Below, piece after piece: positions 1 through 12,251 of a DNA stretch of 30,596 bases. The notes under the pieces were generated by a model. That model had not been told where the DNA came from. It did not search any database and saw only the letters and a program-made list of their open reading frames with translations. Made by a program: the position numbers and the translations under genes. The stretch comes from Polyrhizophydium stewartii (taxonomy: Eukaryota > Chytridiomycota > Chytridiomycetes > Rhizophydiales). The stretch covers positions 1 through 30,596 of the forward strand of contig JADGIZ010000072.1 of NCBI GenBank assembly GCA_027604665.1, in the 5' to 3' direction. Every line of letters begins with the position of its first letter. The first letter of the stretch is position 1.

Positions 1-256
1 GTGCCCACCGCTCCGCGCCGGCGCGCGGGGCCGCAGCCCGCCCTCACCACGCCGCCGCCCCCGCAGCGCGAGGATGCACTGCCCCGAGTCGTCTCGGATG
101 TGTGGGCACAACAGGGCGACCTGGCTCTGCTGTCTCGCCGTCCTCTCCTCACGCACGGCCCGCCGTGGCCGCCGCGGCGGAGGCGCACCCCATCCGCCGC
201 CCCGCCTCCGTCCTCCCCTCCGCGCCGCCTGCCTGCTGACGCCTTGCGCCTCCCAG

Positions 257-2606
257 AATACAATCTCGTCAAGGCCTGCCAGACGGGGCATCTCGACAGG
301 GTCACGGAGCTCATCGAGAGCGGCGCCGCATCGGCCTCGGACCGCGACGCCGAGAACTGCACCCCGCTGCACTGGGCTGCGATTGTGAGCGGCGCCTCGT
401 CCGGCGCTTATGGCCCTTGCCGCCGCTGACTCTTGCGCTCGGCCGCCAGAACAACCACCTCGCCGTCGCAAAGTACCTTGTTGACCGCGGAGCAGAGGTC
501 GACGCAAAGGGCGGTACGTGCACGCCCGCACTCCTGTCCGGCCGCATGGCCGCCAGTCTTGCTGGCCCCCTACTCCAGCAGGCTGACGGCTTTCGCCCGC
601 TGCAACCTGGCAGGCGATCTCAACGCAACGCCGCTGCACTGGGCGGCCCGCACGGGCCATGTCCAGATGGTCTCGTTCCTGCACAAGCGCGGCGCCGACC
701 CTGAGCTGCGCGACGGACAGGGCTACAACGCCTTGCACCTGGCCGTGCACGCCGGCCACCTGATGATGATTGTGCTGCTCGTCTCGCTCGGCGTCAACGT
801 CGATGCCCCGGACTCGCTCATGCGCACGCCGCTCATGTGGTCGGCCTACCAGGGCAACTCGCTCGAGGGCCTCGAGGAGCTGATCCGCACAAAGGCGTCT
901 CTTGACGTCGTTGACTCGACCGGGTACACGGCGCTCCACTGGGCGGTGCGTCGTCTGCCCGCCACGAGGTTCTGGCTCATGTGCACCATGCTGACGGGCT
1001 TGATTGCCGCTGTCGGACAACCAGACCATCTCGCACCACTTTGAATTTGCCAAGCGGCTCATCCAGGAAGGCTGCGACATCAGCATCAAGGACCCTGCCG
1101 GAAAGACGCCACGCGACTGGGCTGTCGATCGCGGCACGGCCGAGGAGTTCGACCTGATTCTCTACGAGACCGGCAAGACACAGGGCCGTAAGCAGCCCAC
1201 GCCCTTCAGCAAGGTCACCACGCAGCGAATCATTTATGTGATTCCGTTCATTGGCACCCCGGCGACCATTTACCTGTTCACCAAGGTGTCTTTCTACCTG
1301 GCAATCCCTATCTTCCTCCTGGTGGCCTATCAAATCCAGCGCAATCTGGTTGTGCGGTACTTGCTCGCAAACCAGATCGAAAAGCTCGCCGAGATGCCGC
1401 TCATGGCCTCGGTTCTGCAGTCAACGCTTTTCTACGTGTTTGTGACATGGTTGCGCATCCTGCCGTGTAAGTATATGCCACCAAAAATGTCGCTGCTGCT
1501 GGGGTGCCGGCGCATTTGTATTGGCGAGTGTTGCGATTTGGCTGCTTACTGCATGTGTCTTGCGCATCAGATTCGGGTGATCTTTACTTTTACCACATGC
1601 TCTTTCTGATGCTGCTGGCCACCAACGTGTACTGCATTTTCATGGGCTTTGTCTCGGATCCAGGCTTCATCCGACAGGCCTCGTCGTTTGACGAGAAGCG
1701 CGAGGTGAAGGCCGTTTGCCAAGCTGGGCACCGGGTCTCGATTTGGTGCTGACACGGTCGGACATGGTTTGCAGACTGTGGAGTTTCTTGCCGAAAATGG
1801 CATCCTCAACGCGCGCACGTACTGCGTTACATGCCAGATTCGCAAGCCGCTGCGCAGCAAGCACTGCAAGGTCTGCAAACGCTGCGTGGCGCGGTTCGAC
1901 CAGTGAGTCCTCAGATCTCCTGCGGCTCAAAGGCAAGCGGTGCCGCCGATCCACGCCAGACGCTGACAAGCCTGCGGCTGCTTTCAAAGCCATTGCCCAT
2001 GGACCTTCAACTGCATCGGCGCACTCAACCACCGCTACTTTATGGTGTTCTGCATCACCCTCGTCGTCGGAGGCTCCATGTTTGTGTACATGGTTCTCCA
2101 TTGTAAGCTTGGCTGATTCTGGACAATTCCCAGCTGGGCCTGCCGCACGACGGCTGACACGCACTGCAGACATTTCTCAGATGGTGCCGTCGATCCCGAG
2201 CGGATACCCCCATGACAAGGGGTCGTGCATCCTGAGCACGTCCATGTGCGTGTTTTTCTCGTACGACGTGTGGTCGCTGTCCATGGCCATGTGGGCGTCG
2301 CTGCACATCTCGTGGGTCTTCATTCTGCTGTGCCAGCAGTCGATGCAGATCGCCTGGTCACGCACGACCAACGAGGCCATCAACTACTACCGCTTCAGCT
2401 ATCTGATCCACCCCGAGGACCACGACGCGCCGCCATACAGACGCCGCCTGCTCAACCCATTCGATATGGGTCCGATCGCCAACTGCGTCGACTTTTGGAC
2501 CGGCGGCGCAGGCAAGCTCAAGGACGTGAGCTGGTTCAACCTCTACACGGTGCCGCAGTGGCTGATGAACGACGCTCTGATCCGCCGCGGATACGGCCGT
2601 GTGTGA
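257..2606 (+). CDS. AKR1: AKR1-type ankyrin-repeat DHHC palmitoyltransferase (5' end unresolved)
   Basis: S-palmitoyltransferase of the Akr1 family, a Golgi/endosomal multi-pass enzyme that attaches palmitate to cysteines. Exons by phase: 257-384, 450-513, 614-945, 1025-1466, 1571-1704, 1775-1902, 1990-2102, 2170-2606, about 592 residues. Six ankyrin repeats come first ([35 protein letters not shown]), then paired membrane helices around 1230-1350 and 1410-1660. A cysteine-rich domain follows ([20 protein letters not shown]) ending in DHHCPW, with two more helices and a C-terminal NPFDMG/NC.DFW region typical of Akr1. The intron at 1903-1989 splits the DHHC box. The exon at 257 is preceded by a good acceptor and a GCTGAC branch site, so coding begins upstream in 1-256 or outside the window; I could not fix that exon. 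Spliced phase agrees at every junction. Confidence 0.94.
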
Positions 2607-2691
2607 GCCCGAGAATGAAGACGAGGGGCAGGTTTTGGTTTGCGCATCTTGAGGGCCAAATCTGAACATCCGGCGACCTTGCCCCACGCCA

Positions 2692-5600
2692 ATGAACCCG
2701 GCGCTGCCCGTGCCTGAAGCGGCGCCGGCGGCCACGCCGGCAGCGCCTGGGTCCGGCCCGCCCGCAGCACGCCGCTCCATGTTCTTCCCGCCGGGTGTGC
2801 CCCGCCCCTCGCCGCCTCCCCTCGCCCCGCCTCTCGGCTCGTCGCTGACGCCGTCTCTCCCTTGTGCTGTCCCTGCCCGCGCTGCTCGGACCGTGCAGTG
2901 TGCCCGACCCGAGCGAGCGACCCGGCCGTCGCCGAGGCGCTCGCCGCGGCCACGGCGGCTGCCAGCGCCGCGCGGGACAACGCCGCTCCCGCGGCTCCCG
3001 CGCCGGCAGCAGCGTCGTCCAAGAAGAAGCGCAAGTCCGTCGTGTCGCCGCCGCCGCAGCCGCCGCCGTCACACGAGGCCAGCGAGCCGGACCCGCTCGC
3101 GGTTCTGGAGTCGCTCTCGTGCGCAGGTTGTGCCTCGTGTGCTGCCCTGCGGTCACCGCCGGTCACGGGCTCGCTGGCAGCGCAGCCGCCGCACCGCAAC
3201 CCGCTGGCCTCGACGCTCAAGGTTCGGACGGTCGTTTGCTGCCCGCTCAGCAATCTCAACTGCTCACGCTCGCCGCATCCCAAAGACGCTGCTCGCAGAG
3301 AACTGGAAACGCAAGCAGGAGGAGCACCAGCGCTGGTTTGAAGAAACGGGCGGTCTCGAGAACGACTCTGCGCTGCGCGACCGGATCATGCAGCTGCGTG
3401 CCGAGAGGTGCTCCATCGGACGAGCTTCTTGGCCGTGCTCGGACGCCGCTGACTGAACCGTCGCCCCGCAGCGAGGCCGTTGCGACGGTGCGCAAGGACC
3501 GCATCTTCGATAGCGACATCACCGAAGAAGAGTCCGTCATCATCCAGAGGCGCGTGGAACTGCAGCGTCTGCAGTTCCAAGAGTACCAGCGCCGCGAGCA
3601 TGCGCGCAAGATTGCGCGGGTGCAGTATCTGCTCAACCACGTCACAAAAGATGAGGCCGAGGACGCAATCAAGGAGACTGGCGGCGACGAAAGCCAAGCC
3701 GTGATCAACTTTACCGCGCACGGCTTTCTCGTGCGCATCCGCAAGGCCATCGCAGCGCGCTCGGGAAAGCCCCGTATGTTGCAGGATGCCTCACCGTAAG
3801 CTGCGAGATGCAGGAGGCTGACAAGCAGCGACTCGGTATGTCACACCGACGTGAATCGCCCGCCCGTGATGTGCGCAATTGTAAGTCGAGCGCACCGAGG
3901 AGGAGCAGGCGGCATACAATCGTCTGCTTGAAAAGCGCCGGATCGCCGCTCGCAAGATCACGTCCGAAGAAGTCAAAAAGTACGAAGCTGCTCTGCTCGC
4001 TTAATTGTCTCGTCTCTTGCTAAAGCCAACCATGTCAATTTTAGGCGGAGCATCAAGTACTCGCGTCTCAAGCTCGACGATGCGCTCGACCAGCTTAAAC
4101 AAGGAGAGGATCCCAACACCGTGTTTATGGGCTGGAGCGAGGCACGCATCCGCTCATACCGGCAGATCAACACCAAGCCCAACTCTTACTACTATCGCTT
4201 CAATGCGCCGGGCGAAAAGCAACGGCATGGGCAGTGGACAGAGGTGCGCTCTACCACGAGCGAGCTATATCGTGCTGTGTTGCGATCCGCTCACCCGGCC
4301 AGCTCCTTCCGCTTCTGCCAATCAGGACGAGAAGCAACTGTTCTTTGCACGCCTCAGGGAGGTTGGTGCTGACGGGCAGTGGGGCATATTCTCGATGGCC
4401 ATTCCAGGCCGCGTGGGCTACCAGGTAAGAGTCGCAGCTGTCTGACTCTCGCCCTCACTCGCCGCGGTGCGTTCTGACCCCGAATCGCTGCCTCAGTGCT
4501 CCAACTTTTATCGGCATCTGCTCAAGACCGGCGAAGTCGAGGACAGCAACTATATGCTCGATGACCGAGGCGAGCTGCACTATCTCTTTGGCAAGAAGGA
4601 CGGCGGGAAAGGCGTGATCCGCGTGCACTCAAAGCACGGCGCAGGCGGCATGATGGCCGTCGAGAGCCGGCGCGCTCGTGCCGCGCAGCTCATGGCTGCT
4701 GTTCACGACACATCGTCGTGCACCCATTCGGACCAGGACTCGGGCTGCCGGTCTGCGTCCTCGCCCGGGCCGTACCAGCGCTCTGCGATCGAGTCGTCGC
4801 CGGCGCCGCCACAGCTCCCAACGCCAACGGAACCGCCGGACAATCCAGGCGACTCGCGCTCAGAGGGATCGCCCGCGCCGCATACGACCATGACCATACG
4901 GCTCAAAACCTCGTCATCTGGACGCACCGCGCCCGTCGGCGCTGCCACGCTCGCGCCGAAGCCGCGCCGTACCTACAAGCCGCGAACGCCCAAGGAGCCA
5001 ACAGAGCGAAAGCCGCGCACCACCAAAGCTCAGAACTCGCTTTCAGATGGCCCAACCCCTGCTCAGTGCTCCAACAACCGCGATCTTCTTGATTCAGGTG
5101 CTCCTGTTTGTGCGACACTCGAGGCACCTCTAGCCACAACAGCTCCCCAAACGACGGGCTATGCTGCAAGTGCTGCCGGACAGGCGGCAGAGGCTGCGGA
5201 ACAAATGGATGTGGATGTTTCGGGATCTGCAGTCAATGCCATTACTTTGGCTCCCGCCGCTCCATCGAAGCGCCAACGCTCCAAGGCATCAGGCTCGGCG
5301 AAGCCGCCTCGCTCTCGCACAAAAGCGTCAGCGGCGTCGCTTGCCAGTGCGCATGGTGCCGATTCTACCTCTCCCCAAATACCCCCGACCCAGGCTTACG
5401 GCGTGCCATCCAAGTCGTCCAGGACGGCTCGCGCGGCCGAGTCAGAGCCCAGCACCGCTGATGCGCCGGAACCCGCTGCGAGGTCGGCCGCGGCCGCCGC
5501 AAAGAAGCGCCGGCGCCGCACCCGGCCTGGCAGCGACGATGACGACGAAGCGCTTGCCGCGCTCTCGGACGAGGACAACTCGGGCACGTATGTGGATCGG

Positions 5601-5921
5601 CCCGTGGGGTCGCGCGCTCGGCGCACGCGGTCCAAGCACGTTGTCGAGCCCATTGCCGAGGACCCGCTTGGCGAGTTTGCGATCCCGCCCGAGAATCCAC
5701 TGCCGGGCTTCATCGACCCGATCACGCTCGAGGAGGTTGTCAAGCCGGCCATCTCGCCATACGGGCACGTCATGGGCTACGACAGCTGGCTGCGCTGCCT
5801 GACAAGCGACGAGCGCAAGAACATTTGCCCGCTGACCAAGAAGCCGCTGACAAAGCGCGAGCTTGTTGTGCTCACGCACGACAACATTGCGCACTTTCGC
5901 GACAAGATCGTCAACATGTGA
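2692..5921 (+). CDS. CUE/UBA-like, SANT/Myb-like and U-box protein; putative chromatin-linked E3 ubiquitin ligase
   Basis: I do not recognise a named gene. A phase-consistent model is 2692-2794, 2899-3126, 3181-3221, 3286-3407, 3472-3730, 3814-3835, 3886-3979, 4045-4243, 4326-4424, 4497-5921 (863 residues). The 54-nt intron 3127-3180 has a weak donor and could be exon, since it stays in frame. Seen in order: Ala/Pro-rich start with a KKKRK stretch; a charged helix; a CUE/UBA-like helix set (VTKDEAEDAIKETGGDESQA); a SANT/Myb-like domain (GQWTEDEKQLFF, QWGIF, CSNFYRHLL); a long Ser/Ala/Pro-rich basic linker; and a C-terminal U-box (FIDPITLEEV, ISPYGHVM, CPLTKKPLTKREL). U-boxes recruit E2 enzymes and CUE/UBA domains bind ubiquitin, so a nuclear ubiquitin ligase is inferred. 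Lies 85 bp after AKR1 on the same strand. Domain calls are by eye; the U-box is the surest. Confidence 0.7.
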
Positions 5922-5962
5922 AGCCCGTCGAATGAATCGAAGCTTCTGGGCTGCTCGAGTCA

Positions 5963-5999
5963 CCCAAAATTTCAGCCCCGTGTCACGCCCCATTTTGGG
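5963..5999. repeat. 8-bp inverted repeat between the U-box gene and CPSF30
   Basis: CCCAAAAT at 5963-5970 is matched by ATTTTGGG at 5992-5999 with a 21-base spacer. It lies in the 105-bp gap between two same-strand genes, so it could mark the 3' end of one transcript or a paired factor site for the next. AT-rich content stands out locally. Function is unknown. Confidence 0.35.
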
Positions 6000-6026
6000 C
6001 CTGGCCGATGTTTGCCCCACGACGAC

Positions 6027-6911
6027 ATGTCCGCCGCGACGCTCGGCCCGCGCGGACACGGCCCGCGGCACGGGCCTGTACCGGTGCCGCACCGGATGGC
6101 GCCAAGGCCGCAGGCGCCGCGCGCACCGGCACAGGCGGCGACGGCGCCGCAGACGAGCGCGCCGCCGCCCACGTCCATCGAGTCGGTGCTGCACATGGAC
6201 CCCGGCATCACGTTCGACTTTGAGGAGTTTGTGGTCGGTGAGCTGGGCATTGCGCTCGTGAGGTCGCAGACGCGCGAAGTGTGCCAGTACTTTATGCGCG
6301 ACAGCTGCAGGCAAGGCTCCAGGTGCCCGTACAGGCACCCGGCCAACGCGCGGGCCGTCGTCTGCAAGCACTGGCTGCGCGGCCTGTGCAAGAAGGGCGA
6401 AGTGTGCGAGTTCCTGCACGAGTACAACATGAAGCGCATGCCCGAGTGCTGGTTCTACGCCAAGCTCGGCGAGTGCACCAACCCAGAGTGCCAGTACCTG
6501 CACATTGACCCCGCCAGCAAGATCCGCGAGTGCGCCTGGTACGCACGCGGCTTCTGCAAGCACGGCCCCGCGTGCCGGCACAAGCACGTCCGCAAGGCGC
6601 CGTGCCAGAACTATCTCACGGGCTTCTGCCCAAAGGGCGCCAAGTGCCAGTTTGGCCAGTGAGCGCGATTGCCGAGCGGGTGTATCTGCGCGTGCTAGCT
6701 ACCAACCCAGCTTGCTGACACCCCGTCGCCTTTGCTGCTGCTGCTGCTGCCATTGCCCAGCCCGAGATACGAGATCCCCGTCATCGTCTCGAACGAGGAC
6801 ATGCACGGGCCTGGAACCGCAGGCGCACCACAAGCCCGCGTCACGGTGGTATATCGCAACGTCCCGGCCTCTGGCGCCGATCCACTACTCGGCCGCGGTA
6901 GCAGCCCCTCG

Positions 6912-6943
<32 letters not shown>

Positions 6944-7091
6944 GAACCAGGACTCGCAGCGCCGCGCGCTTCAGTCGGTGACGTGCTACAAGTGCGGCGA
7001 GCTCGGCCACTACGCAAACAACTGCCCCAAGCGACGCCGCCAGGACGAGGACACGCAGCCGATCCCATCTTACGGCTCCAGATCGCACTGA
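6027..7091 (+). CDS. CPSF4: CPSF30 / Yth1, CCCH zinc-finger subunit of the cleavage and polyadenylation factor
   Basis: RNA-binding subunit of the CPSF/CPF complex, which recognises the poly(A) signal. Two exons, 6027-6658 and 6761-7091, 320 residues. Five CCCH fingers run from about residue 86 (CQYFM...CPYRH, CKHWL...CEFLH, CWFYA...CQYLH, CAWYA...CRHKH, CQNYL...CQFGH). The last His of finger five is made across the intron junction (CA|C), which validates the splice. A FDFEEF segment before finger one matches the family. After a Gly tract there is one CCHC zinc knuckle (CYKCGELGHYANNCP). That knuckle is present in metazoan CPSF4 and absent from yeast Yth1. ATG 6027 is the first start in frame with the fingers. 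The stop is 37 bp from the stop of the opposing RRP1 gene. Confidence 0.96.
6911..6943 (+). repeat. GGC trinucleotide tract (poly-Gly in CPSF30)
   Basis: An uninterrupted GGC run encodes eleven glycines just before the zinc knuckle of CPSF30. Pure trinucleotide runs are prone to length change. Confidence 0.8.
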
Positions 7092-7109
7092 CGCAGCGTC
7101 CTCAATTTC

Positions 7110-7115
7110 AATAAA
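7110..7115 (+). terminator. AATAAA poly(A) signal of CPSF30
   Basis: AATAAA begins 19 bases after the CPSF30 stop and lies inside the 37-bp gap to the convergent RRP1 stop. Cleavage 10-30 nt further on would place the CPSF30 mRNA end inside the last RRP1 exon on the other strand. Confidence 0.6.
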
Positions 7116-7128
7116 AATCTGCTTCCGT

Positions 7129-9416
7129 TTATCTCTTTCTGACAAGGACCCTGCCCCCCTTCTTCTTGATGCTCTTTCTCTGGTGAATCTCTGCGGCCAT
7201 GGCCGCCAGCATCTCGGACGCGGCGATGCGCTCCGGGTCGGTGATCTCGGCGTCCCAAGCCTTGGCGGGCGACTTGCGGAGCGCGGGCTTGGCTGCCGTC
7301 CCCGACGGCGGAGTCTTTGCCTGGTCGGGCGGGCAGACGGGTTTGACCTTGAAGAATGCTGCGAATGCAAGCCGCAGTTCAGCACCAACACCGAGTTGAC
7401 GCAGCACGGCACCGCAAGGGCGACTCACTCTTGACCCGTAGCTTGTCGCCCCAGCGCACAGACTTGCGCTCCGACGACGAGTCCATCGCAGATTCCTCTG
7501 CCGACTGCGGGCTGTTGACGGCGCCAGACTCTGGCCTCTCGGTCTTGGCCTTCTTTGGCGACGGCGTCTCGTCGGGCACTGCGTCGTCGGCGGGCTCTGC
7601 TTCAGACGAGGCGTTGTTTGGTTCGACTGCAGCCGGCGCAGCTTCATCCGTCTTGGCTGCGTTCTTCTTGTTCTTGCGCTTGCGTTTCTTGGCCGCAGCG
7701 CTCGTCGCACCAGCCGCATCCTCTGCTGGATTGCTTATGTCGCCCTGCACTTCCATTGCCTCCTCAGCGCCTGTGCTATCTCCAGCAGCCTCCTTTGCCA
7801 AATCATCAGCAGATTCAGAGCCGTCTGCGCCTTCAACATGTCAGCCTCGAGGTGCGTTGGCGGCTGTGCCAGCCATCATCGCGCTCACCTCCGGTCCATT
7901 GGGCGTCGACAGTGTCAAACACGTTGTCGGCCGAATCAAGCGAGACCGCAACCAGCTTCTTGTTCTTCTTGAGCTTCTTACTCGGCGGTGCTGCTGCGGC
8001 TGATGCGGCCGACGCCTCAACACCGACAGAGAGCGAGGGATCAGTGTATGCAAGCCCGACCGCCTTGGCGAATCGCTTGTTGAACTGGATCAGGTTCCTG
8101 CGGTTACGCTGAAGAGTACTGGGCGACTCGACAATTGATTGCAAGCGATTGAGGAGGTCCTGGTTCGGCAGGCACGCACGCAGAATGGTGTCTGGCTTGG
8201 CAGCCTCGTCCTGGTCCCCTGTTTCGTCGTCTTCGTCGTCACCTGTTGCCAATGATTGTTTTGGTGAGCACATGAAACATGGTTGGCCGAAGGTGGGAAG
8301 ACCACATACCTGTTGGGAACCAGAGGCCCAGGAAGTCGTCGACGACGTGGTTGAAGTGCAATTCGTTGTGCGACTTGGAAAGAACCGAAAAGAAGGGCTC
8401 CGAGAGCGCTTCAAACGCGTGCATAGGCAGGGCCTGAACCCAGAGCCAGGAATCAGCCAACTTGCGGCGATCGGCGCAGAGCGCAGCCGCATCGCATACC
8501 TCGGCGGCCTCTTCGCGCATTGCCTTTGCAAGCTCCTGCATCAGCACTTCGGAGGTGTGGTATCGAAGGCTGTCGGGCGTGCCTGGTGTGCCCACGCTTT
8601 AAAGGAAGAGTCAGCGCGCGGAAGCGATGCTCGGCAGGACGTGGAGGTGGCGCACCTGAGCGGGCCGGCCTTGTAGATTGTCATGACCTGGTCGAGGATG
8701 TCCTCGTTCCAGCTGTTTGCCAGCAGCAGCCGGAAGGTCCAGTGATGAAAGCGGCGGCACAGCAGATAGAACTTGTCGAGCCTTTACGAAATGCAGATGT
8801 ACGGGTCAGCTTGAGGTGAGCGTCTAACAGGGGGGGGCAGGCCAAAGATCTACCTCAGACGGTCGATGCGATACCACTCTTTGATCAGGATAGTCCAGAA
8901 AGAGAGGATGTAACGCAGCGCCTGGTCGACCGGAAGTGTGGTGATTGTATTTGCGAGATTCTGCGCGAGCTCCTGCTGCACGAGCGGCTTGTCCGACATC
9001 CAGAAGCCTGCGGAAGCCAGTTTCGTCAGTGTGCCGCATTATCTCAACTCAGCTCGCAGAAAAAAGAAAAAAAAACCCCCCAACTCACAAAAGTAGAGGC
9101 CCTTCCACAGCTTGAGGAAGTCGAGGTCGGAGAGGCCTTCGGCGTTTTCGAGCAGATAGGCCTGTAGCGAGCGCACCGCATGGTCGCGAATCTTCTTCTC
9201 TATCGGGCGAGCCGGCGCGCGGGCAGCGTTAGGTTGCGTGGGGGTGGCACGGCTTCGGCACTGAGTCCACCAACCAGAGTGGGCCAGTAGCTTTCCAAAG
9301 CCCGCGGTGCCTGACTTGGCCGGCTGCGATGACGAAGCAGCAGCACTGGCCGTGGCGGCAGCGGCAGACATGGCGGCGGCGGCGGGCGTGGCTGCCATGG
9401 TCAGCGACGGCGACAT
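7129..9416 (-). CDS. RRP1: RRP1 / Nop52 family 60S ribosome biogenesis protein
   Basis: Nucleolar factor needed for late pre-rRNA processing to 28S/25S and 60S assembly. Eight exons (complement): 9416-9275, 9199-9089, 9007-8854, 8781-8656, 8596-8310, 8242-7889, 7824-7429, 7358-7129; 599 residues, every junction in phase. Family hallmarks are FGKLLAHSEKKIRD, LKLWKGLYFCFWMSDKP, LVQQELAQNLA, and ILSFWTILIKEWYRIDRLRLDKFYLL. These place the Nop52 domain in roughly residues 25-280. The C-terminal half is Lys/Ala/Glu-rich and disordered, ending in a basic KKKGGRVLVRKR tail, as in other Rrp1 proteins. ATG 9416 is used; a second ATG at 9398 is equally possible. It diverges from SNU23 across 110 bp. 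The intron at 9008-9088 carries a long T tract. Confidence 0.94.
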
Positions 9417-9526
9417 GAGAGGCTCTGTCGGCAGGAAGCCGTTTTGCGGACGAGACCGCTCGAGATCGCATCCTCAGGTGGGAGAGAGTCGATGGGGTCG
9501 GCCTTCACCCAGGCTGCCCGGCGGCC
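9417..9526. promoter_or_regulatory. Bidirectional promoter region RRP1 / SNU23
   Basis: Only 110 bp separate the start codons of RRP1 (minus) and SNU23 (plus), so both promoters and 5' UTRs must sit here or overlap coding sequence. I see no clear TATA box. Confidence 0.5.
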
Positions 9527-10483
9527 ATGTCGTCGCGGGGCATCTACGGCGACAAGCCGGTGCGTTGGCGGCTCGGCGTGCGGACTGCGCGCGGGCAGCT
9601 ACTGCGTGCTGACGCTGCGTGCAGGCCGACCAGGGCTTCCGCCGCACTTGGGACAAGGAAGAGTATGAGCGGCGGGCCAAGCTGCGCGAGGCCGGGCAGC
9701 TCAAGCGCAAGGGCCAGCCCGAGAGCGAGCCGGCCCCAGGTGCGGCGGGCGGGCGGCCGAACATGCCGCGCAGCGTGCGCTGACAGCTGCGCGCAGACGC
9801 AGAGCCCGGCGACGACGACACGCCGTTCGTGCCCAAGCTGGTCAAGGCGCGCGAGGGCGACCTCGGGCTGGCGGCGTCGGTCGGCAAGACAGTCGTTGTG
9901 CAGACGGCCGACGGCACGCAGCCGGGCTTCCACTGCGCCACGTGCGACCGCACCTATCGCGACAACGTCGCATACTTGGACCACATCAACAGCCTGCAGC
10001 GTAGGTGCCTCGCATCGTCCGTCTGCAGTGCTGTGCCCAAGGTGGCCGACGGCGGCTGACGGCGACGCATCTGCGACCGCTGCTCAGATCTGCAGGCACT
10101 CGGACACGCACTGCGCACTGCGCGGTCGACGGTCGAGCAGGTGCGGGCACGCCTGCTCTTCCACAAGCAGGCGCGAGTGAATCCCGCCAAGAGAGGTTTG
10201 GAGCGCTCATGTGCGTGTGCGCCGAGGACGATTCGACTGCGCTGACGCCGCATCGCATGCAGACATCAAGGCCGAGCGCGAGGAGCGGATGCGCAGGGAC
10301 GCGGCGGAGCTCGCCGCACGCAAGGAGGAGCGCAAGCGGCGCAAGCAAGAGGCAAAGCAGGCGCAGGCTGCCGGGTCTGGCGCGGCGGCGGCGAGCGAGG
10401 ACGCTGGCGAGCGGGATCCAGATGCCGATGCAATGGCTGCGATGATGGGTTTCAGGGGATTCGGGTCCTCCAAGGCGAAATGA
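9527..10483 (+). CDS. SNU23: SNU23 / ZMAT2, U4/U6.U5 tri-snRNP zinc-finger splicing factor
   Basis: Component of the spliceosomal tri-snRNP/B complex that contacts the 5' splice site helix. Exons 9527-9559, 9625-9739, 9797-10000, 10088-10195, 10263-10483; 226 residues. Family marks: FRRTWDKEEYE near the N terminus, GKTVVV before the finger, and one matrin/U1-type C2H2 finger, C96-x2-C99-x12-H112-x5-H118. His118 is created across the third intron, which supports that splice. Then come the ARSTVEQVRARL helix, a basic coiled coil (about residues 155-185), and the signature end DAMAAMMGFRGFGSSK, very close to human ZMAT2. All four introns carry GCTGAC. Same strand as NKAP, 105 bp upstream of it. 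Confidence 0.95.
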
Positions 10484-10588
10484 AGTGTGCGGGTACCAGT
10501 AAAGCTCAAGCCGGCCAGGGCTCGGCTCCGAGCACTCTCTCCCCCGCGGCCTGGATGGCTCTCGCTGGCCGGGTTCGTGCTTGCCCGC

Positions 10589-12225
<1,637 letters not shown>

Positions 12226-12251
12226 TCTTGCGCAATACACGGCTCTGTCGG

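Noticed and set aside
1..256. First AKR1 exon encoding a GDLALL-like helix
   Set aside because: The sequence in frame near 85-150 resembles an ankyrin start, but no donor joins it in phase to 257 with confidence, so no exon is called.
3796..3835. 40-nt intron with GTAAGC donor in the U-box gene
   Set aside because: Shorter than the other introns and no downstream acceptor restores the frame of the SANT domain.
5442..6587. 381-codon open frame on the minus strand
   Set aside because: It lies antisense to the U-box and CPSF30 exons, both confirmed by motifs. Long antisense frames are expected in GC-rich coding DNA, and it has no recognisable domain.
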